From: Comamonas sp.
GTDB taxonomy: Bacteria > Pseudomonadota > Gammaproteobacteria > Burkholderiales > Burkholderiaceae_C
NCBI RefSeq assembly: GCF_009360615.1
Contig: NZ_SPEY01000052.1
Coordinates: forward strand, 1 to 37,857
DNA length: 37,857 nucleotides
Direction of reading: 5' to 3'
A program made the position numbers and the translations under genes. Below are positions 7,658-16,189 of the stretch, piece after piece. The first letter of the stretch is position 1. Each line of letters starts with the position of its first letter. The notes under the pieces are model-generated. The model did no database searches. It saw nothing but the letters and a program-made list of their open reading frames with translations, and was not told the origin of the DNA.

Positions 7658-9529
7658 TCAGCCTGCTGCGGCCAGACGCTTGCGAATGGAGGCCTCGATG
7701 CCAGCAGCATCCAGCCCCTGCAGCGCCAGGAGCTTGGCAGGATCGCCATGCTCGATGAACGCGTCGGGCAGACCCAGCTGCAGAACGTTCTTGCTCAGAC
7801 CGTTGGCGGCCAGGCATTCCAGGACGGCACTGCCGGCACCGCCCATGACACACCCCTCCTCCAGCGTGACGATGAGTTCATGCTCGGCAGCGAGCTTGAG
7901 CAGCAGCGCTTCATCGAGCGGCTTGGCCCAGCGCATATTGGCCACGCTGGCATCCAGGGCTTCGGCCGCCTGCAATGCAGGGTACAGCAAGGTGCCGAAG
8001 GCCAGAATCGCCACCTTGCCGGAGGACGACTCGCGTCGCATCTCGCCCTTGCCGAACGGCAGAGCGTCAAGACTCTCCAGCGGCGTCACGCCCACACCGG
8101 CGCCGCGAGGGTAGCGCACGCAGACGGGGTGGTTCTGCTCATAGGCCGTGGTCAGCAACTGGCGCGTTTCGCGCTCGTCGGCCGGGCAGGCCATGCTCAT
8201 ATTGGGAATACAACGCACAAACGCAATGTCATAGGCGCCGGCGTGCGTGGCCCCGTCGGCACCGACCAGACCTGCGCGGTCCAGCGCGAACACCACGGGC
8301 AGGTTCTGCAGCGCGACGTCGTGGATCAGCTGGTCATAGGCACGCTGCAGGAACGTGGAATAGATGGCCACCACGGGCTTGACGCCTTCGCAGGCCATGC
8401 CGCCGGCAAAGGTCACGGCATGCTGTTCGGCAATGCCCACGTCGTAGTAGCGACCCGGAAAGCGCTTGTGGAACTCCACCATGCCCGAGCCCTCGCGCAT
8501 GGCGGGCGTGATGCCGACCAGGCGCGGGTCCTTGGCTGCCATATCGCAGAGCCAGTGGCCGAACACCTGGGTGAAGGTCTGCTTGGCAGGCGTGGCGGAC
8601 TTGACCAGACCGACTGCCGGATCGAATTTTCCGGGCCCGTGGTAGGCCACGGGGTCGGCCTCGGCCAGCTTGTAGCCCTGGCCTTTCCTGGTGACCACAT
8701 GCAGGAACTGCGGTCCCTTGAGGCCCTTGATGTTCTCCAGCGTGGGAATCAGCGAGTCGAGGTCGTGACCGTCGATGGGACCGATGTAGTTGAAGCCGAA
8801 CTGCTCGAACATGGTGGCAGGAACGACCATGCCCTTGGCCTGCTGCTCCAGACGCTTGGCAAGCTCCAGCAAGGGCGGCACCTGCTTGAGAACGCTCTTG
8901 CCCACATCGCGGGCCTTGGCATAGAACTGCCCGCTCATCAGCTGCGCCAGGTAGCGGTTGAGCGCGCCCACGGGCGGGCTGATGCTCATGTCGTTGTCAT
9001 TGAGAATGACCAGCAGATTGGCATCGTGCACGCCGCCGTTGTTCAATGCCTCGAAAGCCATGCCGGCTGTCATCGCGCCATCGCCGATCACGGCGATGGC
9101 ACGCCGATCCTCGCCCTTTTGCTTGGCTGCCAGTGCCATGCCCAGCGCCGCAGAGATGCTGGTCGACGAGTGGGCCGTGCCAAAAGTATCGTACTCGCTC
9201 TCGGCACGCTGGGGAAAGCCGGAGAGGCCGCCGAGCTGGCGCAGGGTGGCCATGCGGTCACGGCGTCCGGTCAGGATCTTGTGAGGATAGGTCTGATGGC
9301 CCACGTCCCAGACGATGCGGTCATGGGGCGTGTTGAACACCGAGTGCAGCGCCACGGTCAACTCCACCGTCCCCAGGTTGGAGCTGAGGTGCCCGCCGGT
9401 CATGGAGACGCTGTCGATCACATAGTTGCGCAGTTCCGCAGCCAGGGTCTTGAGCTGGGCGCGCGAGAGGCGGCGCAGGTCTGCGGGATCGTTGATGTTG
9501 TGCAGCAGGGAAGAATTATTCGTGGACAT
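7658..9529 (-). CDS. dxs: 1-deoxy-D-xylulose-5-phosphate synthase
   Basis: A 623-residue thiamine-diphosphate enzyme that condenses pyruvate with glyceraldehyde 3-phosphate, the first step of the MEP route to isoprenoids and also a source for thiamine and pyridoxal. The length fits the family (about 620). Visible landmarks are the N-terminal [14 protein letters not shown], the thiamine-diphosphate motif starting [16 protein letters not shown] and ending NDNDMSIS, the central GPIDGHD, and the transketolase pyrimidine domain with [15 protein letters not shown]. The order xseB-ispA-dxs on one strand is common in proteobacteria. The 66-base gap to ispA holds a degenerate repeat. A terminator follows. 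Confidence 0.98.
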   Translation of the reverse strand: MSTNNSSLLHNINDPADLRRLSRAQLKTLAAELRNYVIDSVSMTGGHLSSNLGTVELTVALHSVFNTPHDRIVWDVGHQTYPHKILTGRRDRMATLRQLGGLSGFPQRAESEYDTFGTAHSSTSISAALGMALAAKQKGEDRRAIAVIGDGAMTAGMAFEALNNGGVHDANLLVILNDNDMSISPPVGALNRYLAQLMSGQFYAKARDVGKSVLKQVPPLLELAKRLEQQAKGMVVPATMFEQFGFNYIGPIDGHDLDSLIPTLENIKGLKGPQFLHVVTRKGQGYKLAEADPVAYHGPGKFDPAVGLVKSATPAKQTFTQVFGHWLCDMAAKDPRLVGITPAMREGSGMVEFHKRFPGRYYDVGIAEQHAVTFAGGMACEGVKPVVAIYSTFLQRAYDQLIHDVALQNLPVVFALDRAGLVGADGATHAGAYDIAFVRCIPNMSMACPADERETRQLLTTAYEQNHPVCVRYPRGAGVGVTPLESLDALPFGKGEMRRESSSGKVAILAFGTLLYPALQAAEALDASVANMRWAKPLDEALLLKLAAEHELIVTLEEGCVMGGAGSAVLECLAANGLSKNVLQLGLPDAFIEHGDPAKLLALQGLDAAGIEASIRKRLAAAG

Positions 9530-9537
9530 GTTCTATA

Positions 9538-9586
9538 TTTTTTAAGAGCTGCTAGCCCTTGCCAATATTCGGTTACAGAGCTTTTC
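9538..9586. repeat. Degenerate copy of an intergenic AGCTGCT-type repeat
   Basis: The segment contains GAGCTGCTAGC and CAGAGCTTTT, resembling the better-formed copy at 12404-12448. It fills the ispA-dxs gap. Membership in the family is tentative because the arms are poorly paired. Confidence 0.35.
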
Positions 9587-9595
9587 CATTCAATC

Positions 9596-10546
9596 TCAAT
9601 GGGTGCGCTGCACCACCATGTCGGCCAGTGCCGCCAGGGCCTGCGTGTCCGCCAGCCCGCTGCGTCCCAGCGCTGCGTGCGCCTGACGGCGCAGCTCCTC
9701 GGCATGGGCTCTTGCAGCCTCCAGCCCCAGCAGCGATACAAAGGTGGGCTTGTCATTGGCCGCATCCTTGCCTGCCGTCTTGCCCAGCGTTGCAGAGTCG
9801 GCCACCACGTCCAGAATGTCATCCACCACCTGGAAAGCCACGCCCAGCGCCTGGCCATAGTCGGTCAGCGCGGCCAGCGCCCTTGCATCGGTCTGCGCAT
9901 TGCAGGTGGCCCCCATGAGCACACTGCCCAGCAGCAGCGCTCCCGTCTTGAGACGGTGCATCTCGCGCAGCTGTGCCTCGCTCAGCTGCTTGCCGACGCT
10001 GGCCAGGTCGATGGCCTGCCCCCCGGCCATGCCCTGGCTGCCCGCCGCAGCGCCGAGCAGACGGCACAGCTTGGCCTGCATGGCACAGGGAATGCCGTCG
10101 TCTTCAGGCAGCAGCAGCTCGAACGCCAGCGCCTGCAGGGCGTCACCGGCCAGCAAGGCCGAGGCTTCCCCGAACTGCACATGCACGGTGGGCTTGCCGC
10201 GACGCAAGGTATCGTTGTCCATGCAGGGCATGTCGTCGTGCACCAGCGAATAGGCGTGGATCAGCTCCACGGCGCAACCGGCGCGCAGCGTGGCCGCCTC
10301 CTGACCGCCCACCGCTTCGGATGCTGCCCAGACCAGCAGCGGCCGCAAGCGTTTGCCACCGTCGAGCACGGCGTAGCGCATGGCCTCGCCCAGGCCCGCC
10401 GGAGCACTGATGCCCACCCAGCGCGTCAGCGCCTCTTCGGTGCGTACCAGTCGCTCCTGCATCCAGACGGAAAAATCCAGGGCAGTCCTGCCCTCGCTCA
10501 AAGGCGTCGATGGTTCGGCAATCATTGATTCATTCATGGGCTGCAT
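9596..10546 (-). CDS. ispA: Farnesyl diphosphate synthase (short-chain polyprenyl synthase)
   Basis: About 316 residues; adds isopentenyl diphosphate to dimethylallyl and geranyl diphosphate to make farnesyl diphosphate for quinones, undecaprenyl carriers and haem O. Both aspartate-rich metal-binding motifs are present: DDMPCMDND (first) and DDILD (second), along with GGKRLRPLL near the N-terminus. Candidate starts are ATG codons at 10546, 10537 and 10525; the sequence upstream reads on but overlaps xseB and does not look like IspA. None has a strong ribosome site, so the start is uncertain by 3-7 residues. The gap to xseB is about 28 bases, implying co-transcription and perhaps coupled translation. 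Confidence 0.95.
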   Translation of the reverse strand: MQPMNESMIAEPSTPLSEGRTALDFSVWMQERLVRTEEALTRWVGISAPAGLGEAMRYAVLDGGKRLRPLLVWAASEAVGGQEAATLRAGCAVELIHAYSLVHDDMPCMDNDTLRRGKPTVHVQFGEASALLAGDALQALAFELLLPEDDGIPCAMQAKLCRLLGAAAGSQGMAGGQAIDLASVGKQLSEAQLREMHRLKTGALLLGSVLMGATCNAQTDARALAALTDYGQALGVAFQVVDDILDVVADSATLGKTAGKDAANDKPTFVSLLGLEAARAHAEELRRQAHAALGRSGLADTQALAALADMVVQRTH

Positions 10547-10574
10547 CTTCAAGGCAAAAAGCGGGGACGCCGGG

Positions 10575-10814
10575 TCAGTCCTGGGTCCAGGCAGACAGCT
10601 TGCCTTCGTCCAATACCTTGACCTGCTCCTGCACGGCATCCAGCTGGCTGCGGCAAAAAGCCAGCAGCTCCGCGGCGCGCTGGTAGCCGCTGAGCATCTG
10701 CGCCAGCGGCAGCTGACCGGATTCGATCTGCGCAATCAGTTGCTCCAGCTCCTGCAAGGCAGCTTCATAGCTGACAGGCAGTTCAGATTTTGGGGCGGCA
10801 GCGGCCTTGGGCAT
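10575..10814 (-). CDS. xseB: Exodeoxyribonuclease VII small subunit
   Basis: A 79-residue helical protein with the family's core [20 protein letters not shown] and a following leucine-rich helix ending near [11 protein letters not shown]. It binds several copies to XseA to form exonuclease VII, which degrades single-stranded DNA into oligonucleotides. The length matches the family (about 80). I chose the ATG at 10814 ([11 protein letters not shown]); an upstream in-frame extension lacks family character. It is the first gene of the xseB-ispA-dxs unit. XseA is not encoded in this window. Confidence 0.93.
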   Translation of the reverse strand: MPKAAAAPKSELPVSYEAALQELEQLIAQIESGQLPLAQMLSGYQRAAELLAFCRSQLDAVQEQVKVLDEGKLSAWTQD

Positions 10815-11243
10815 GGGGGTGTGGGCGATGTTGGACGGAAGCGACGATTTTAGGCGTCCCTGCACCATCGGCGTGCAATGCCCGCAAAGCCGGCTGTCGC
10901 GGCATGTCTTCGCCGTGATTCCCGCGACGGCCCGTCCCTGCGGTTCCCGCGTTCCTGTCGGCCGGCGAGAGTTTGGGGGTGGATGGCAGCAGGCATGGCC
11001 CACCGGCAGATGGACGAAATAACGTCAATACACGTACCAGAAAAACGGAAATAACCCCACAGCTTATAATCCCATTCCCGTCAAGCCGGCCCCGTGCCTG
11101 GTCATCCTGGTCGGGCATACGCGTCGGCAGGCCATGTGCCGCCGTCCATTGCCTGAAGCCCATGTCCAGTCAAGGCCGGTTTCGTTTTTTACCGTGTGCG
11201 CACGTGCACCCTCCCTGTGGGGAGTCTTTAGGTCAAGTCATCC
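10815..11243. other. Divergent intergenic region between xseB and the Rieske oxygenase gene
   Basis: This 429-base stretch holds no credible gene. A perfect TATAAT at 11065-11070 could be a plus-strand -10 element about 170 bases before the oxygenase start, but no clear -35 is seen. A small hairpin with 5-base-pair arms (CTCCC/GGGAG, 11211-11224) lies 20 bases before the oxygenase start and includes the best purine-rich stretch near it, so it might affect translation. Confidence 0.4.
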
Positions 11244-12383
11244 ATGACTGATTTAAGTCTTCAACTGCAGCAGGCCGCAAGCCAACTACCAGTTTCAAGT
11301 TATTTCGACGAAGCGCTGTTCCGGCGCGAGTTGGAAACGATTTTCAAGCGCGGCCCGCGCTACGTGGGCCACCAGCTGGCCGTTCCAGAGATAGGCGACT
11401 ACTACGCGCTGCCTCAGGAGAAAGAGGGGCGGGCGCTGGTACGCAATGCCAAAGGCGAGATCGAACTGATCTCCAACGTATGCCGCCACCGTCAGGCCGT
11501 GATGCTCAAGGGACGCGGCAACCTGCTGTCCGAAGGCAAGGGCCATGCCGGCGGCAACATCGTCTGCCCGCTGCACCGGTGGACCTACAACACCAGCGGC
11601 GAACTCCTGGGCGCGCCCCATTTCAGCCACGACCCTTGCCTGAACCTCAGCAACTACCGGCTGCGTGAGTGGAACGGACTGCTCTTCGAGGACAATGGAC
11701 GCGACATCGAGGCCGACCTGGCCGGCATGAAGCTGCGCGAGCAGCTCCAGTTCGACGGCTTCGTGCTCGACCATGTCGAGATGCACGAGTGCAACTACAA
11801 CTGGAAGACGTTCATCGAGGTCTACCTCGAGGACTATCATGTCGGCCCCTTCCACCCCGGTCTCGGCAACTTCGTGACCTGCGACGATCTGAAGTGGGAA
11901 TTCGCCAGCGAATACTCGGTGCAGACCGTGGGCGTGGCGCCCAGCTTCGGCAACCCAGGCTCGGACATCTATAAGAAATGGCACGAGGTGCTGCTGGCCT
12001 ACCGCAACGGCAAGCTGCCCGACCGCGGTGCCATCTGGCTGACCTACTATCCCCACATCATGGTGGAGTGGTATCCGCATGTGCTGACCGTCTCGACCCT
12101 GCACCCGCTGGCCGTGGACAGGACGCTGAACGTGGTGGAGTTCTTCTACCCCGAGGAAATCGCAGCCTTCGAGCCCGAGTTCGTCCAGGCCCAGAAGGCA
12201 GCCTACATGGAAACATGCATCGAGGACGACGAAATCGGCGAGCGCATGGACGCCGGCCGCAGGGCGCTGTACGAGCGCGGCGACAACGAGGTCGGCCCCT
12301 ACCAAAGCCCCATGGAAGACGGCATGCAACATTTCCATGAATGGTATCGCCGCATCATGGGTGACAGCGTTCCTCGACCCTGA
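11244..12383 (+). CDS. Orphan Rieske-type aromatic ring-hydroxylating oxygenase alpha subunit
   Basis: A 379-residue oxygenase. The Rieske [2Fe-2S] ligands are Cys80, His82, Cys108 and His111; the gap between the pairs is 25 residues rather than the usual 15-17. The mononuclear iron site appears as D197-x-H199-x4-H204 in the family motif NWKTFIEVYLEDYHVGPFH. A distal acidic segment (CIEDDEIGERMDAGR) and the C-terminal PMEDGMQHFHEWYRR also fit. Such proteins use electrons from a separate reductase to hydroxylate or demethylate a substrate with O2. No reductase, ferredoxin or beta subunit is encoded nearby. It is divergent from the isoprenoid block. I recall this neighbourhood in other Burkholderiales, but cannot check it here. 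The substrate is unknown. Confidence 0.9.
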   Translation: MTDLSLQLQQAASQLPVSSYFDEALFRRELETIFKRGPRYVGHQLAVPEIGDYYALPQEKEGRALVRNAKGEIELISNVCRHRQAVMLKGRGNLLSEGKGHAGGNIVCPLHRWTYNTSGELLGAPHFSHDPCLNLSNYRLREWNGLLFEDNGRDIEADLAGMKLREQLQFDGFVLDHVEMHECNYNWKTFIEVYLEDYHVGPFHPGLGNFVTCDDLKWEFASEYSVQTVGVAPSFGNPGSDIYKKWHEVLLAYRNGKLPDRGAIWLTYYPHIMVEWYPHVLTVSTLHPLAVDRTLNVVEFFYPEEIAAFEPEFVQAQKAAYMETCIEDDEIGERMDAGRRALYERGDNEVGPYQSPMEDGMQHFHEWYRRIMGDSVPRP

Positions 12384-12403
12384 ATGAGGTAACCCTCAAG
12401 ACT

Positions 12404-12448
12404 GATAGCTGCTATCGCTTACCTCATAAGCACAGCAGCTATTTTTTA
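12404..12448. repeat. Intergenic palindromic repeat acting as terminator after the Rieske gene
   Basis: Perfect 9-base arms ATAGCTGCT (12405-12413) and AGCAGCTAT (12434-12442) enclose an inner 5-base pair set (GCTTA/TAAGC), followed by six T residues. It is the best-formed of four related segments in the window and could terminate the oxygenase transcript. Confidence 0.7.
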
Positions 12449-12466
12449 TGCTGAATTGAGTGAGAT

Positions 12467-13381
12467 ATGCAAGCCCTGTGGATGGTGCTGGCCGCGTTGA
12501 TTTTTGCGGTCATGAGTGTGTGTGTGAAGTTTGCCTCCCAGGACTTCAATGCGGCAGAGATCGTGTTCTACCGAGGCCTGGTCAGCATGGCGCTGCTGGC
12601 CTGGCTGGCCAGACGCAGCGGCGTGACGCTGGCCACCCAGTACACGCGCGAACATGCCTGGCGCAGCTTCGTCGGCGTGATCTCCATGGGAGCCTGGTTC
12701 TATGCCATCGGCCACCTGCCGCTGGCCACGGCCACCACGCTCAACTCCATGAGCAGCATCTGGATGGCGGTGTTCCTCATCGCGCAGGGTCTGTGGATGC
12801 GCCACACGCTACGCAAGTCCTATGCCGCCGAGCCCGAAACCCGCCGTGCCATTCCACCCTTTCCCTGGGGTCTGGTGTCCACCGTGGTGGCGGGCTTTGT
12901 CGGCGTGCTGCTGGTACTGCGCCCGACCAGCGCCCCGGCCAGCGAATGGGTGGCCGCCCTCGGCGGCCTGTTCGGCGGCATGTTTGCGGCCATGGCCTAT
13001 ATGCAGGTGACCACCCTCTCGCGCCTGGGCGAGCCTGAAACCCGTGTGGTGTTCTATTTCTCGGTGGGTTCGGCCATTGCCGGCGGCATCACCATGGCGT
13101 TCACCGGCCTGTCGGCCTTTCCCGGATGGAGCGCGCTGTGGCTGCTGCCCGTGGGCGTTCTGGCCGCCGTGGCCCAGGTCTGCATGACCAAGGCCTATGC
13201 CTCGGCCGGCAGCAAGAGCAACACCCTGGTCGTCGCCAACCTGCAGTACTCGGGCATCGTGTTTGCTGCCCTGCTCAGCCTGGTGCTCTTCGGTGAGAGC
13301 ATTCCCCTGATCGGCTGGGGAGGCATCGCGCTCATCGTCGCCAGCGGCGCTGCCGCCACCACGCTGCGCTCCAGGGGCTAG
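12467..13381 (+). CDS. EamA/DMT-family transporter
   Basis: A 304-residue, very hydrophobic protein with about ten membrane segments arranged as two similar halves, the layout of the drug/metabolite transporter superfamily. The N-terminal half begins MQALWMVLAALIFAVMSVCVKF and holds the typical FYRGLVSM segment. The second half ends with the usual GWGGIALIVASG helix. A hydrophilic loop around residues 108-128 joins the halves. Members export amino acids, nucleosides or other metabolites across the inner membrane; the substrate cannot be told from sequence. The gene appears to stand alone, with a repeat upstream and about 200 bases before the next gene. Confidence 0.88.
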   Translation: MQALWMVLAALIFAVMSVCVKFASQDFNAAEIVFYRGLVSMALLAWLARRSGVTLATQYTREHAWRSFVGVISMGAWFYAIGHLPLATATTLNSMSSIWMAVFLIAQGLWMRHTLRKSYAAEPETRRAIPPFPWGLVSTVVAGFVGVLLVLRPTSAPASEWVAALGGLFGGMFAAMAYMQVTTLSRLGEPETRVVFYFSVGSAIAGGITMAFTGLSAFPGWSALWLLPVGVLAAVAQVCMTKAYASAGSKSNTLVVANLQYSGIVFAALLSLVLFGESIPLIGWGGIALIVASGAAATTLRSRG

Positions 13382-13583
13382 GCGCATCTGCGAACGGGCG
13401 CATGCTCCCTTGACCTCGGCGCCCCCGCCTGCGGGCGCGAGCAGGCAGGACCGGCACGGCTGTCCACATCCACGCAATCAAGCCGCTCGATTCCGTTACC
13501 CTGGCCTGATCGCATAATGGTTTGCATCACGCAAGGCTGCACGCGGTGCCGTCTGCAACAGTCAATCTTTGGAGCAGCAAGCC

Positions 13584-14495
13584 ATGAATCACTCGACGCC
13601 CGAGCATTACAACACCCTGATTACCGTCGAACAGCTGGCCCGGCTCAAGGCCAGCGGCAAGCCCCTGATGGTGTTTGACTGCAGCTTTGATCTCATGAAC
13701 CCGACTGCCGGGCATGAACACTACCTGCAGACTCATATTCCCGAGGCCGTATTTGCGGACCTCGACAAAAACCTCAGCGCCGCACATGGCGTGCCCGGCG
13801 AAAACGGCCTGGTCGCCACCAGCGCCGAAGCGGCCTCGGGCGGACGCCATCCTCTGCCCAGCCGCGAACGCTTTGCGGTCTGGCTCTCCTCCGTGGGCTT
13901 TGCCAACGACATGCAGGCCGTGGTCTACGATCGTAATGGCTGCAACTATTGCGGCCGCCTGTGGTGGATGCTGCGCTGGGCCGGTCATGACGCCGTGGCC
14001 GTGCTCGATGGAGGACTGCAGGCCTGGCAAGCCGCAGGCCAGCCCCTGAGCAGCGGGGAAGAGCCCGGCCATTTCCAATCCAACTTTGAACTGGGCCAGC
14101 CGCTGGAGACGCTCAAGACGGTCGATCAGGTCGAGACCGATCTGGGTCAGGCCACCCAGACCCTCATCGATGCCCGGGCACCGGCCCGCTACCGTGGCGA
14201 AGTGGAGCCTCTGGATCCGGTGGCTGGCCACATTCCGGGTGCGCTGAATCGACCGTTCGCCAGCAATATCGCCGCCGACGGACGCTTCAAGCCTGCTGCA
14301 CTGCTCAAGGCCGAGTTTGAGCAGTTGCTGGCAGGGCGCGATCCCGCCAGCGTGGTGCACCAGTGCGGCAGCGGCGTCAGCGCCACTCCCAATGTGCTGG
14401 CCATGCGCATTGCCGGCTTTGCTCCCACGGCCTTGTTTGCCGGCAGCTGGAGCGAATGGTGCAGCCTGCCTTCCCGGCCGGTCGAACGGGGCTGA
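13584..14495 (+). CDS. sseA: Sulfurtransferase, 3-mercaptopyruvate type (two rhodanese domains)
   Basis: A 303-residue protein of two rhodanese domains. The first is catalytically inactive (ends in RLWWMLRWAGHDAVAVLDGG). The second carries the active cysteine at about residue 261 in CGSGVSA, close to the CGSGVTA loop of 3-mercaptopyruvate sulfurtransferases and unlike the CRKGV loop of thiosulfate rhodaneses. It moves sulfane sulfur from mercaptopyruvate to thiols or cyanide. I chose the ATG at 13584, with TTTGGAG upstream; an ATG at 13569 lies inside the ribosome-site region. It is a single gene with long gaps on both sides. Confidence 0.92.
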   Translation: MNHSTPEHYNTLITVEQLARLKASGKPLMVFDCSFDLMNPTAGHEHYLQTHIPEAVFADLDKNLSAAHGVPGENGLVATSAEAASGGRHPLPSRERFAVWLSSVGFANDMQAVVYDRNGCNYCGRLWWMLRWAGHDAVAVLDGGLQAWQAAGQPLSSGEEPGHFQSNFELGQPLETLKTVDQVETDLGQATQTLIDARAPARYRGEVEPLDPVAGHIPGALNRPFASNIAADGRFKPAALLKAEFEQLLAGRDPASVVHQCGSGVSATPNVLAMRIAGFAPTALFAGSWSEWCSLPSRPVERG

Positions 14496-15045
14496 GCCTG
14501 CCGCTTGCCCGCGCATGGGCCACGCTCGTATCCCGGCCCCGCGGGGGCTCGGGCCAGCGTCTCCTCGGCCGGGTGCGACGCGGGGCCGCACCGGTGAGCA
14601 GCGTCCGCCGCGGTGCTGCGGGCGCTCGCGGCATCGCCGGTGCCCAGGCCGGCATCTGCATCCGATGCCGTCCGGCAGCCCGGACAAAGGCCGCTATCAC
14701 CGGGACCCCCGGCCACCTTGTTTCATAGGCGATCAGATACCGAACAAAAAGCCGCCTATTTCCTCGTTTGTCATCTTCCGGACAGATCCACAATACATGC
14801 ACCAGCGCAATCCGGCCTGATGCAATGTCAGCCCCCACACGGTATCCCGCGTCATCCCGAAGGACGGCAGCATCGTAAGGAAAATCTTACATGCCTGACT
14901 GTGAAACCAGACCGGAGATACCGACGCTCCCCGACTTCAGTTCGATCAAGGCTTGAAACACAATTCATTTCAACAGATCGAAACACTTTTAACCTCTTGT
15001 TTGTGTGCGCCGTGACGGTCTGTGGAGATTGAAAGGACTGGACCC
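14496..15045. other. Long intergenic leader upstream of flhD
   Basis: These 550 bases contain no recognisable gene. The left half (to about 14,740) is very G+C-rich, with a CCCCGCGGGG palindrome near 14,538 that could end sseA transcription. The right half is A+T-richer and likely holds the flhDC promoter region and a long untranslated leader. A nested inverted repeat lies at 14941-14982. The flhD ribosome site is AAAGGA, 9-14 bases before its ATG. Confidence 0.5.
14941..14982. promoter_or_regulatory. Nested inverted repeat upstream of flhD
   Basis: Outer arms TTCGATC (14941-14947) and GATCGAA (14976-14982) enclose inner arms TTGAAA (14953-14958) and TTTCAA (14968-14973). It can form a hairpin with a 5/2 internal loop and a 9-base loop, or two nested operator dyads. 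It ends 63 bases before flhD. No T-tract follows, so a terminator is unlikely. Confidence 0.5.
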
Positions 15046-15372
15046 ATGAACAACGAACAACTGCTTGCCGAGATCCGTGAAGCCAACCTCACCTACCTGA
15101 TGCTGGCCCAGACCCTGATCCGCCAGGACAAGGCCGAGGCCGTGTTCCGTCTGGGTCTGAACGAAGAGTCCTGCGACCTGCTGGGCTCGCTGTCTTCGGC
15201 CCAGGTGCTCAAGCTGGCATCGCGCAACACCTTGCTGGCCAGCTTCCGCGCCGATGACGAAATGGTCTGGAGCCTGCTGACCAACCACAGCAGCAACAAG
15301 ATCGGCAACGCCGCCACCAATACGCTGCACGCCAACATCCTGATGGCCAGCCGTGTCTCCGAAGTGCTCTGA
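15046..15372 (+). CDS. flhD: Flagellar transcriptional master regulator FlhD
   Basis: A 108-residue, largely helical protein that joins FlhC in the FlhD4C2 complex to activate class II flagellar promoters with sigma-70 RNA polymerase. The sequence fits the family closely: EIREANLTYLMLAQTLIRQD, then AVFRLGLNEE and the helix SSAQVLKLASRNTLLASFR. The ATG at 15046 is chosen over an upstream in-frame start because of the AAAGGA site and the conserved MNNEQLL start. It precedes flhC by 38 bases. No other flagellar or chemotaxis gene lies in this window, so the regulator stands apart from the genes it controls. Confidence 0.96.
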   Translation: MNNEQLLAEIREANLTYLMLAQTLIRQDKAEAVFRLGLNEESCDLLGSLSSAQVLKLASRNTLLASFRADDEMVWSLLTNHSSNKIGNAATNTLHANILMASRVSEVL

Positions 15373-15410
15373 GCACCCGCTAGCGACTACCTGGTTTTAA
15401 GGAGAGATAG

Positions 15411-15962
15411 ATGCCCGCCGCCAAGACTGCCACCAAAAGCGTTCTGAACGAATCCAAGCAAATCGAGCGCGCCGCCATGCTCATCGAGATGGGCGCCCGC
15501 ATGCAGGTGCTGGAGTCCGAGACCACGCTGTCTTACGAACGCCTGATCCGGCTGTACAAGGAAATCTCGGGCAAGTCTCCCTCCAAGGGCCAGCTGCCGT
15601 TTTCCACGGACTGGTTTCTGACCTGGCAGGAAAACATCCACAGCTCGCTGTTCCTCAATATCTATGAATACCTGTCCAAGGGCGTGGAGCTGGACTCGGC
15701 CGAGCAGCTGACCAAGGCCTACCGCCTCTATACCGAGCAGATTCAGGCCGCCGACCTCGAGGTCCTGCTGTCCTTTACCCGCGCCTGGCGCCTGGTGAAG
15801 TTTGTCGATGCCCAGATGCTGACGCGCACCCAGTGCTCGGTCTGCAAGGGCCAGTTCGTGACCGAGCCGTACGAGAATGCGCGCCACTATCAGTGCGGCC
15901 TGTGCAATCCCCCCGCCCGCGCCGGCAAGAGCAAGGCGGCTGGATCATTGATGCTTCACTAA
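15411..15962 (+). CDS. flhC: Flagellar transcriptional master regulator FlhC
   Basis: A 183-residue partner of FlhD that supplies most of the DNA contact. Four zinc ligands are in place: Cys142, Cys145, Cys162 and Cys165, in the same arrangement as the enterobacterial protein. The N-terminal helical region (ERAAMLIEMGARMQVLESET) and LPFSTDWFLTWQENIHSS are typical. A strong ribosome site, AAGGAG, precedes the ATG at 15411. It forms an operon with flhD. A G+C-rich repeat begins right at its stop codon. Confidence 0.96.
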   Translation: MPAAKTATKSVLNESKQIERAAMLIEMGARMQVLESETTLSYERLIRLYKEISGKSPSKGQLPFSTDWFLTWQENIHSSLFLNIYEYLSKGVELDSAEQLTKAYRLYTEQIQAADLEVLLSFTRAWRLVKFVDAQMLTRTQCSVCKGQFVTEPYENARHYQCGLCNPPARAGKSKAAGSLMLH

Positions 15963-16057
15963 CCCCCTGAGCGGCTGCGCCGCTTCGCATCTCTCTTCGG
16001 GAGGGGGACGGCAGCCTCGCTGCGCGGCGGCGCTTGCTCGCGGCCTCCCGCATGGGG
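15963..16057. repeat. G+C-rich intergenic repeat, copy 1
   Basis: Begins CCCCCTGAGCGGCT directly after the flhC stop and continues with GGGGGACGGCAGCC and GCTGCGCGGCGGCGCTTGCT. A shorter relative occurs at 29205-29279 in the same position after a stop codon. Confidence 0.6.
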
Positions 16058-16105
16058 CACGCCGGTTCTAACGCTCAACTTTCATCACCATTGGCGCCAT
16101 ACACA

Positions 16106-16141
16106 AAAGGGTTTGAAGCATGTATCGGCTTCAAACCCTTT
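16106..16141. terminator. Strong hairpin between flhC and ppc
   Basis: Perfect 14-base-pair stem (AAAGGGTTTGAAGC with its complement) and an 8-base loop lie between two converging genes. The flanking T-runs are short on both strands, so it is probably a bidirectional terminator of moderate strength. Confidence 0.7.
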
Positions 16142-16189
16142 GTTCATAGGCGCAAGAAGCTCCTGATTAAGGAGCTTGCACAACCTGCC

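Noticed and set aside
7559..10528. A 989-codon open frame antisense to dxs and ispA
   Set aside because: It lies opposite two certain genes, is histidine-, glutamine- and glycine-rich and resembles no protein; high G+C codon use keeps the antisense frame open.
11065..11070. TATAAT as the oxygenase promoter
   Set aside because: A perfect -10 hexamer, but no -35 at 16-18 bases; not enough to call a promoter.
14496..14840. Possible small genes in the G+C-rich gap after sseA
   Set aside because: Several overlapping frames exist on both strands, but none has a ribosome site, coherent composition or family resemblance.
16106..16141. 14-base-pair inverted repeat after flhC as an insertion-sequence end
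   Set aside because: No transposase or target duplication; placement between converging genes fits a terminator better.
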